From assembly GCF_037176765.1 (NCBI RefSeq), contig NC_090023.1, positions 213,154,506-213,218,505 of the forward strand: a stretch of DNA of 64,000 nucleotides, written 5' to 3'. Both the position numbers and the translations under genes were made by a program. Positions 1 through 8,100 of this stretch are shown here, one piece after another; within the stretch, counting starts at the first letter, position 1; each line of letters starts with the position of its first letter. Source of the DNA: Anolis sagrei. Taxonomy: Eukaryota; Chordata; Lepidosauria; Squamata; Anolidae. Under the pieces are notes generated by a model. The model made no database searches and was not told the DNA's origin. It saw nothing but the letters and a program-made list of their open reading frames with translations.

Positions 1-399
1 CGTCATTGCTGAAGATTAACTTCTAGGGCGAAAAAAAGGGCGCAGCTCCTGCAACCAAGAAAAGAGCAGCCACAAGGTCAATATGGGTGTCTATTTCTTC
101 CAGGAGGGTCACTCCACCCAGAATTCATTCAGGTTAATCTCTTAAATCCACACGCTTCTACGAAGGCTTTTGGTTCCACTGTTTTGATTTTATGCTCAGG
201 TTGGTTTTGTTTTGTTTATATGTTTTTGTTATTTTTGTTGAAGACCTGGTGGTTTCAACAAGCATTTGAGAATGACTAGTTCTACCTCAACCCTAGACAT
301 TGTTGAATATGGCCTTATTCTTCCTACCAATTACCCAGGTCACTTCCCCCAATAGGCCCTGGAAATGAGCAGCCATAGAGCCTGCTATAAGCACTGCAC

Positions 400-616
400 T
401 TAATTTCCGGCCCGCCTAGAATTTTTGAGCTTGCACTAATCTCGGCCTGGACTTTTAAGGTAGGATTACTTTTAATATATATGTATTATGGCAACAATTT
501 TTATGCTTATATTGTTTTGTTAATCTTATGGTTATGTTTACTCTATATGCATTGATGATGTTACTTGGAAACCACTCTGAGTCCCCCTGGGGAGATAGAG
601 CAGTATATAAATAAAG

Positions 617-658
<42 letters not shown>

Positions 659-660
659 CA
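400..660 (+). mobile_element. L2-type LINE 3' end with (TTA)n tail
   Basis: The sequence has the recurring 3' end of this genome's L2-like LINE: a T-rich stretch, then CTGAGTCCCCCTGGGGAGA, then TATAAATAAAG and a (TTA)n microsatellite at about 617-658. The same tail recurs at least ten times in the window. Confidence 0.55.
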
Positions 661-765
661 TTTGTGAGAAAACTTTCTTCGGTCCCTTCAAGGCCCATTC
701 TACTCTGCCATATAATCCAGATTATCGAAGTAAATAATCCAGGTTATTTTATTTGAATTGAATTA

Positions 766-1062
766 TAGGAGTCTATACTCATATGAGTGTATGAGTCTAC
801 ACTCATATAATAGACTCATAAGTGTGCAGTCATATAATCCAGTTCAAATCTGACAATCTGGATTATGTGAGTCTACGCTGCCAAATAAAATCTTACATTG
901 CCCTTGGCCCCTTCTACCCTGCCATATAAAATCCAGATTACCTTCTTTGAACTGGATTATATGGCCATGTAGACTCAGATAATCCAATTTAAAGCAGATA
1001 ATCTGGATTATCCGATTTGATAATCGGGATTATATGGCAGTGTAGAAGGGACCATAGTGTGC
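766..1062. mobile_element. Palindromic AT-rich MITE cluster (TATAATCCAG family)
   Basis: Several inverted and direct copies of the motif TATAATCCAGTTCAAA/AGATAATCTGGATTAT are present. The outer end reads TATGGCAGTGTAGAAGGG. The same family occurs near 29540-29870, 32340-32510, 48660-48740 and 48828-49262. It has no coding content and is a non-autonomous DNA transposon of undetermined superfamily. Confidence 0.6.
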
Positions 1063-1109
1063 TTCAGCCGAAAGCATTAAAACCAGATTCTTTGTTCCTT
1101 TAATTCTGG

Positions 1110-1148
1110 GTTAATTCAAACTTGAGCTATCAAGCCTGCTATCTCTGG

Positions 1149-1155
<7 letters not shown>
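1110..1155. mobile_element. Left arm of split palindromic MITE
   Basis: AATTCAAACTTGAGCTATCA and the following CTGCTATCTCTGGATGTGTG form the exact type of inverted partner found at 3905-3946. The two arms enclose a LINE fragment and a Helitron-like element, so one palindromic element with a (TG)n/(TA)n loop appears to have been split by later insertions. Confidence 0.7.
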
Positions 1156-1186
<31 letters not shown>

Positions 1187-1189
<3 letters not shown>

Positions 1190-2197
1190 AGTTAGGCGAT
1201 CCCTTGTTTTCCGAGGAAGATTGTCTTCCAATAGTCCTGTGGGTCCGTATGTGACTGTGGAGCCTTATTCTTGCTCTGTATCTTCTTCCGCAGTGAGGGC
1301 ATTGGTTTCCAGGTGGAAAGCAGTCTCGGTTGGGGTTGGTTTGACGCGCCTTCCTCTTAGCGCGCTTCTCCCTTTCTCCTTCCATTTGTGCCTCTTGAAA
1401 TTCTGCAGCACTGCTCGTCACAGCTAACCTCCAGCTGGAGCGGTCAAGGGCCAGGGCTTCCCAGTTCTCAGTGTCTATGCCAGAGTTTTGAAGGTTGGCT
1501 TTGAGCCCATCTTTAAATCTCTTTTCCTGACCACCAACATTCCGTTTTCCGTTCTTGAGTTCGGAGTAGAGCAACTGCTTTGGGAGACGGTGGTCGGGCA
1601 TCCGGACAACATGGCCAGTCCAGCGGAGTTGATGGCGGAGGACCATCACTTCAATGCTGGTGGTCTTTGCTTCTTCCAGCACACTGACATTTGTCCGCCT
1701 GTCTTCCCAAGAGATTTGCAGGATTTTCCGGAGGCAGCGCTGATGGAATCCTTCCAGGAGTTGCATGTGACATCTGTAGACAGTCCACGTCTCACAGGCA
1801 TATAGCAGGGTTGGGAGGACAATAGCTCTATAAACAAGCACCTTAGTATCCCTATGGATATCCCGGTCCTCAAACACTCTCTGCTTCATTCGGAAAAATG
1901 CTGCACTCGCAGAGCTCAGGCGGTGTTGTATTTCGGTGTCAATGTTGACTTTGGTGGAGAGGTGGCTGCCAAGGTAGCGGAAATGATCAACATTTTCTAA
2001 TGTTACACCATTAAGCTGTATTACTGGCATTGGAGAGGGGTTGGCTGGTGTCTGCTGGAACAACACCTTGGTTTTTTCAATGTTCAATGACAGGCCGAGC
2101 TTCTCATATGCTTCTGCAAAGGTGTTTAGAGTGGCTTGTAGATCTTCTTCTGAATGTGCACAGACGACGTTGTCATCAGCATACTGGAGTTCTATAA
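1187..2197 (-). mobile_element. Non-LTR LINE fragment, RT C-terminal half with C2H2 finger
   Basis: The minus strand is open for about 330 codons here, with the RT motif YADDNVV, then HFRYLGSHLS, TLLYACETWTVYRRH-type (YRCH here), LRWTGHVVRMPDHRLPKQLL and a C-terminal finger CPHCGRRYRARIRLHSHIRTH (first 20 residues CPHCGRRYRARIRLHSHIRT). It is 5'-truncated within the RT domain. Its 3' end (GCGATCCCT) abuts a (TG)n at 1150-1186. The clade is uncertain; it belongs to the family with the (Y)ACETWT/GHVVRM motifs that is common in fishes and invertebrates. Confidence 0.8.
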
Positions 2198-2419
2198 CAG
2201 ATGTTGTTGTATATAACAGATGTATGTATATATATCTATATATATAAAAATGGAAAGGGCGTTCAACGGAATAGCAAAACGCGAAAAAACCCTGACGAAA
2301 ACTCACCAAATTTGCCGTGCACATACCTCAACCCACAAGGTATGCACAACGCGAATCAAAATTCCAAACAACATTTCAACAAACTCACAATTACAAAAAC
2401 CAACTGAGCATGCGCAGTG

Positions 2420-2707
2420 TCCAGGGGAGGAAGTACACACGCAATGCACTCTGGGAACTGTAGTTCTAGAACGCGGCCTACCCGCTGACGTTGAAGCCCC
2501 GGCCTGGGAGTTGGAGCTCGGCCGGCTGTGCTCGCTGGGGGCCAGGATGCTGCGCGACCTGCGGAGGCTGCCCGGGAGGCCCCCGCTGCGCGCCTTCCTG
2601 GCCCGGCCAGGAGAGGCCGCGGCCCAGCTCTGCCGAGGACAGCCCATTGGCCACCACAACGCCCGGCCCAGGCCGGCCCCGCACACCGCCGTCTGGCTCC
2701 ACCATCG
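2420..2707 (+). other. CpG-rich promoter and candidate first exon, probably captured
   Basis: The segment is very CpG-rich compared with its surroundings. It begins with CACTCTGGGAACTGTAGTTC, a match to the ZNF143/SBF-type promoter element (ACTACA.TTCCCAGAGTGC reversed). An open frame from the ATG at 2547 reads MLRDLRRLPGRPPLRAFLAR and ends HTAVWLHHR at a consensus gtgagg donor (2708). The codon usage is GC3-rich like a real first exon, and the Arg-rich N-terminus would suit a mitochondrial presequence. I do not recognise the parent gene and find no following exon. A functional local gene cannot be excluded. Confidence 0.45.
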
Positions 2708-3865
2708 GTGAGGAAGGGGAAGGAGGGAAGGAAGCGGGAGAGGGAAGTAAGGACGGAAATGAGGGGGAGGGGTGTAAATAGAAAGGAAGGAAGGAAGGAA
2801 AGAAGGAAAGAAAGAAGAAAAGTGGGAAGCGGAAGGGAAGGTGAAGGAAGGAAGGAAGGAAGGAGAAGTTGAGAAGGTATATGAAACAAGAAAGGAAGAA
2901 AAGAAAGAAGAAAGGGAGAGAAGGAGGATGGGAAAGAAGGGAGAAAGGAAGGAAGAAGAAAGGAGGGAAGGGAAGGTGTATGAAGGAAGTAAGGAAGGAG
3001 AAGTTGAGAAGGTATATGAAAGAAGAAAGGAAGGAAAGAAAGAAGAAAGAGAGAGAAGGAGGATGGGAAAGAACGGAGAAAGGAAGGAAGGAAAGGAAGG
3101 AAGGAAGGAAGGAAGGAAGGAAGGAAGGGAAGGTGTATGAAGGAAGGAAGGAGAAGTTGAGAAGGTATATAAAGAAGAAAGGTATGAAAGAAAGAATACA
3201 CAGAGAGAAGGAGGATGGGAAAGAACGGAGAAAGGAAGGAAGGAAAGAAGGGAAGGGAGGGAGGGAGGAAGGGAGAGAGGGAAGGTGTATGAAGGAAGGA
3301 AGGAGAAGTTGAGAAGGTATATGAAAGAAGAAAGGTAGGAAAGAAAGAATACAGAGAGGGAAGGGAGAAAGGAAGGAAGGAGGAAAGGAAAGAAAGAGAA
3401 AAAAAGAAGGAAGGGAAGGTGTCAAAAGGAAGGAAGGAAGGAAGGAAGGGGAATTTGGGAAGGGGAAGAGAGGGAAAAAAGGGAAGGGAGAAAGGGAGGG
3501 AAGAAAAGAAAGAAAGAAAAGGAAGTCTGGAAGTCAAGAGTGAAGGAAGGAAGGAAAGAGATAGAGAGGGAAGAAAGGAGAGAAAGAGGAAGGAAAATAA
3601 AAAGGGATGAGGAAAGAAAGAGGAAGAGAAGGAAGAAGGAGAGAAGGAAAGAAAAAAGGGAAGGGAGGAAAGACAGAGCAAAGGAAGAAGAGAAAGAAGG
3701 AGAGAAAGAGGGAGGGAAGGAAAGAAACAAAGAGAAGGAAGGATGGGAGCAAAAAGCTAAGGAAGGAAGTAAACAGGTAGTGAAGAAAGAAAGGAAAGAA
3801 GAAAAGGAAATGAAGGAAGGAGTGAAAGAAGGAGAGAAAGAGGGAGAGAAGGTTGGCCACAGCAA
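2706..3865 (+). repeat. Purine-rich (GGAA/GAAA)n tract with higher-order repeat
   Basis: About 1.16 kb is almost entirely A/G on the + strand. Besides the GGAA microsatellite, a longer unit is repeated: GAGAAGTTGAGAAGGTATAT occurs at about 2863, 2998, 3151 and 3303, with spacing 135-153 bp. All long open frames in it are low-complexity artefacts. Confidence 0.9.
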
Positions 3866-3904
3866 CGCCTGGCGGGTAAAGCTAGTATATGTATATATAC
3901 ATAC

Positions 3905-3946
3905 ATACACACATCCAGAGATAGCAGCCTTGATAGCTCAAGTTTG
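3905..3946. mobile_element. Right arm of split palindromic MITE
   Basis: It reads ACACATCCAGAGATAGCAG, then CTTGATAGCTCAAGTTTGAA, the reverse complement of 1110-1152. In the appropriate frames both arms encode PEIA.LIAQV, which confirms the correspondence. Confidence 0.7.
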
Positions 3947-3949
3947 AAT

Positions 3950-3982
<33 letters not shown>

Positions 3983-3999
3983 TGCAGAATTGTGGTGAT

Positions 4000-4046
4000 A
4001 CAGCATAGAATCAATGCAATTTGATCCCACTTTCATTGCAGACGTC
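4000..4046 (+). mobile_element. MITE fragment (CTGCAGAATT...TTGATCCCACTTT)
   Basis: It resembles one arm of the palindromic element whose full copies read TCTACACTGTAGAATTAATG...TTTGACACCACTTTAA, as at 22297-22500. It is short and diverged. Confidence 0.35.
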
Positions 4047-4050
4047 GGTT

Positions 4051-4970
4051 TAAGGTTGTGTTGTTGTTCATTCGTTCAGTTGTCTCCGACTCTTCGTGAC
4101 CTCATGGACCAGCCCACGCCAGAGCTCCCTGTCGGCCGTCACCACCCCCAGCTCCTTCAAAGTCAGTCCAGTCACTTCAAGGATGCCATCCATCCATCTT
4201 GTCCTTGGTCGGCCCCTCTTCCTTTTGCCTTCCACTTTCCCCAGCATAATTGTCTTCTCTAGACTTTGCTGTCTCCTCATGATGTGGCCAAAGTACTTCA
4301 ACTTTGTCTGTAGTATCCTTCCCTCCAGTGAGCAGCCGGGCTTTATTTCCTGGAGGATGGACTGGTTGGATCTTCTCGCAGTACAAGGCACTCTCAGAAC
4401 TTTCCTCCAACACCACAGCTCAAAAGCATCGATCTTCCTTCGCTCTGCCTTCCCTAAGGTCCAGCTCTCACATCCGTAGGTTACTACAGGGAATACCATG
4501 GCTTTGACTAGGCGGATCTTTGTTGCCAGTCTGATGTCTCTACTCTTTACTATTTTATCGAGACTGGACATTGCTCTCCTCCCAAGAAGTAAGCGTCTTC
4601 TGATTTCCTGGCCACAGTCTGCATCTGCAGTCATCTTTGCACCTAGAAATGCAAAGTCTGTCACGGCCTCCACATTTTCTCCCTCTATTTCCCAGTTGTC
4701 AATCATTCTTGTTGCCATAATCTTGGTTTTTTTGATGTTTAGCTGCAACCCGGCTTTTGCGCTTTCTTCTTTCACCTTGATTTGAAGGCTCCTCAGCTCC
4801 TCCTCGCTTTCGGCCATCAGAGTGGTGTCATCTGCATATCTGAGGTTGTTAATGTTTCTTCCAGCAATTTTCACCCCAGCTTTGCATTCATCGAGCCCCA
4901 CACATCGCATGATGTGTTCTGCATACAAGTTAAAAAGGTTGGGTGAGAGTATGCAGCCTTGCATAAGGTT
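4051..4970 (-). mobile_element. BovB (RTE) LINE, 5'-truncated, young, with 7-bp TSD
   Basis: The target duplications TAAGGTT lie at 4051-4057 and 4964-4970. Between them the minus strand is open for 298 codons: QGCILSPNLFNLYAEHIMR, LRYADDTTLMAESEEELRSL (the YADD RT motif), [66 protein letters not shown] and TKSRRQLNE at the end. This is the standard BovB C-terminal RT/thumb. The 3' end is the GTTGTTGTT.. side at 4058. The uninterrupted frame argues for recent insertion. Confidence 0.95.
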
Positions 4971-5120
4971 ACTGTGGCTTTAAGGGAGATATCGAATTGT
5001 AACGAGGAGGGAGGAGCCAAGCAACCTCACGTTCTTTAAAGCCTAACAGGAGGAGGGAGGCGAAGCATTCGGGAGGTCGAGTTTACTGCGGCTGCGCGGC
5101 TCTTTGGATCAGCACACAGA
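4971..5120 (+). promoter_or_regulatory. Presumed GSTO1 core promoter and 5' UTR
   Basis: This is the only unique sequence between the BovB target duplication (ends 4970) and the GSTO1 ATG. It is moderately CpG-bearing and purine-rich (GGAGGAGGGAGG) with no clear TATA box. The placement is inferred from position only. Confidence 0.45.
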
Positions 5121-5154
5121 ATGTCTGGAGACTCCCCTCTGAGCTTAAGCAAAG
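5121..5154 (+). CDS. GSTO1: GSTO1 coding exon 1 (start codon)
   Basis: The ATG at 5121 opens [11 protein letters not shown] and ends after one base of a Gly codon at a gtgagg donor. The start resembles the MSG(E/D)...SLGKG start of other vertebrate GSTOs, so this ATG is preferred. The sequence between 4971 and 5120 must hold the 5'UTR and core promoter; a BovB LINE ends only about 157 bp upstream of the ATG. Confidence 0.92.
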
Positions 5155-8100
5155 GTGAGGATGCTTCTTTCTGCAGCAAAGTCGATCCATAGAGATGACA
5201 TTTAGGTGAAAGAAAGCTCGGGAAGGTTGCCTGCTTGGGTTTGCTGAAGATCAGCATCTACACTGTGGAGTTTAACTCAGTTTAGCATCACTTAGCCATG
5301 TCTGGGGGCTATGGAATCCTAGGAGGGGTTTTACAAAGTTTGTAGCCAAAAAGTGTTGGTGCCTCATCAAACTACAAATCCTATTATTCCATAGCAATTA
5401 AAGTGGTGTCAAACTGTATTCATTCTACTGTATCAGTGCTGTAGTATAGTATTGATTATACTGTGTCAGTGGTAAGAGCAACAGGAACTATGAAGGTCTT
5501 GCAGTTTAGAGAAGTTCTATACTTTGGACAACTGTTTAAACCAGGCATGGTCCAACTTGGGCCCTCCAGTTGATTTGGACTTCAACTCCCATCATTCCTA
5601 ACAGCCTCAGGACCCTTCCTTTCCCCCCTCAGCCACTTAAGCGGCTGAGGGGGAAAAGGAAGGGTCCTGAGGCTGTTAGGAATGATGGGAGCTGAAGTCC
5701 AAAACACCTGGAGGGCCCAAGTTGGCCCATGCCTGGTTTAAACCATAAGAAAGGTAGAGATTATTCGTGAAGAGTGGGAAAAGCATCCACTGATTAATTT
5801 TTGGAAGTTTTCTCTAGTTAGTAGATCCAAAATGTTTTGTTCACTAATGCAAATCTTATTTGACTTGGTTTCTTCAAATTGGATTGTTTTTCTTGCTCTC
5901 TCTCTCTTTCTCTTTGTTTCGGTTTGATTTAAGAACCTATTCCCTTCCTTTTCGTGTTATTTCTGCTGCTGACAAATTTTCTATTAAGTGATCCCCAAGA
6001 ATTTTATTTTTCCATGTCAGGAACAACTTTAGAAACTGCAAGTTGCTTCTGGTGTGAGAGAATTGGCTGAGTGTCTGCAAGGACATTGCCCAGGGGATGC
6101 CCGGATGTTTAATGTTATACCATCCTTGTGGGGCAGGCCCATAGCCAGGATTTTGATTCGGGGTTGGCTGAGTTTGGGGGGGGGGGGGGGCTGAGGATCA
6201 ACCCTAGCAAACCTTTTGTATTGTTATGCCAATACCCCCATGCATATGTGATATATTGAGCATGGTGATCAGATCATGATATGAATAAACATAACAGTTT
6301 AAATAATGTACCAGTAAGGCCTTCTTGCAGACCACCCTGAGAATTTGGGAGGGGGGCTGAAGCCCCTTAAGCCCCCCTGCACCCCCCCCCCCGGCTACAT
6401 GCCTGTTGTGGGGGGCTTCTCTCATGTCCCTGCATGGGGAGTTGGAGCTAACAGAGAGAGCTCAACCTGCTCTCCCTAGATTTGAACCCCTGACCTGTCG
6501 GTCAGCAGTCCTGTCAGCACAAGGGTTTAATCCATTGAGCCACCAGGGGCTCCTAGAATGCATCCCCAAGAACAGTTAAACGTCTTTAACTAAGATATAC
6601 CTGGGTTGTTGCAGATTTTTCGGGCTATATGGCCATGTTCTAGAAGCATTCTCTCCTGATGTTTCACCTGCATCTATGGCAAGCATTCTCACAACCTCTC
6701 AGGATGCTTGCCATAGATGCAGGCGAAATATCAGGAGAGAATGCTTCTAGAACATGGCCATATAGCCTGAAAAACCTACAACAACCCAGTTATCACAGTG
6801 CAATTATTTTATTATAGATCTATGTGTTTTCCTTGTGGGTAGGAGAGAATACAGTTCCAACTTTACCCTGTTTTGTGAGCAGTATTTACACTTCAGTGGA
6901 CAAAGCGCTTATTTTAGCCATTCAGCTGACTACAGTAAATTCTTAAACTCCTTTCATCTGTTGCTGAAATGCATATCTTTTGGTGAAATAAGCCATGGCT
7001 GAGTCACGAGAATGAAATATGTGGATTATGTACAAGATGAGTGCAGGGTGCGTCCCCTTGAAAAATGTATACAGACAGTCCCCAAGTTACAAACATCCAA
7101 CTTACTTACTTAAGCGATCCCTCATTGTCCGAGTATGATGGCCTTCCAAGTGTAATGTCTTGCCGGTGGATATGTAGATGTGTGTGGAGCCCTGTTCTTG
7201 ACCTGCATATTCTGCCACAGTGAAGACATCAGTTTCCAGGTGGAAGGTGGTTCCAGTCAGGGTTGGCTTGATGCACCTTCCTTTTGGCATGTTTCTCCCT
7301 TTTGCCTTCCATTAGTGCCTCTTTGAATTCTGCAGCACTGCTGGTCACAGCTGACCTCTAGTTAGAGCACTCAAGGGCCAGGGCTTCCCAGTTCTCGGTG
7401 TCTATGCCACTGTTTTTAAGGTTAGCTTTAAGCCCATCTTTAAATCTCTTTTCCTGTCCACCAACATGTCAGAAATATTAAAAACTAACTAGGTATTTTA
7501 ATTACAAAAATGTAAGTCAAGTTAAGTGGATGCAATGACTCAGCAAATCTGCAGTTAATTTTAACAGGGGTGCCTGTTGCTTAGTAACACCCTCAGTCTG
7601 AGAGAAGCCTCTCTGTGTGAGAGAATAGGTCTCAGTGGGAGAATAGGTCTCAGTGGTAGTAGGCTTCACTGTGGGAGAAAGACCTCAGAGTGTGAGGTAG
7701 ACTTCATTATGAGAAGGCCTTGTGTGTAAAGCTCCAGTGTGAGGGTTGAACTTTATTTGTGTCATGGAAAATATTGCAACCATAAAAAAAAGACTCCTAT
7801 GGAAGATATAACATTGGTCTGTGTGTTTTGGTTTTTTTTATCACTTTGGGCTACTGGTGCTGGGTCACGTTACTGCTGATAAGTTACTCTATTGTGCATT
7901 TATGGAGAAGGTCTTTTGTTAATAAGCCCACTTGCTCAACCCAACATTCCATTTTCCATTCTTGAGTTGGGAGTATTCGTAACTGCTTTGGGATATGATA
8001 ATCAGGCATTTAGACAACGTGCCCAGTCCGGCGGAGTTGATGGTGTAGGAACATCATTTTTTATAAGTAACTCATCCCTACAATGGGGATGAGACAACCG

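Larger units (their letters stand above)
2235..3885 (+). mobile_element. Helitron-like element carrying CpG-rich promoter/exon and purine tract
   Basis: The 5' end TCTATATATATAAAAATGG starts with TC after an A. The 3' end is a GC-rich palindrome GCCACAGCAACGCCTGGCGGG followed shortly by CTAG at 3882-3885 and a T. These are the hallmarks of Helitrons: TC...CTRR, a 3' hairpin, insertion between A and T, and no target duplication. A second copy with matching ends lies at about 44840-45221 on the minus strand. No Rep/helicase frame is present, so it is non-autonomous. Internally it carries a CpG-rich segment (2420-2707) and a GGAA-rich tract (2706-3865). Confidence 0.6.

Noticed and set aside
1116-2324. 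A 402-codon minus-strand frame that looks like a host zinc-finger gene because of its CPHCGRRYRAR end.
   Set aside because: RT motifs (YADD, YACETWT, GHVVRM) and a second copy at 7102-8060 show it is a LINE; its ends run into the microsatellite and the neighbouring repeat.
2706-3910. Very long open frames on both strands (Lys/Glu/Arg-rich on +, Ser/Phe/Leu/Pro-rich on -).
   Set aside because: They are translations of the (GGAA)n purine tract; stop codons are rare by composition. No splice, start or domain signal.
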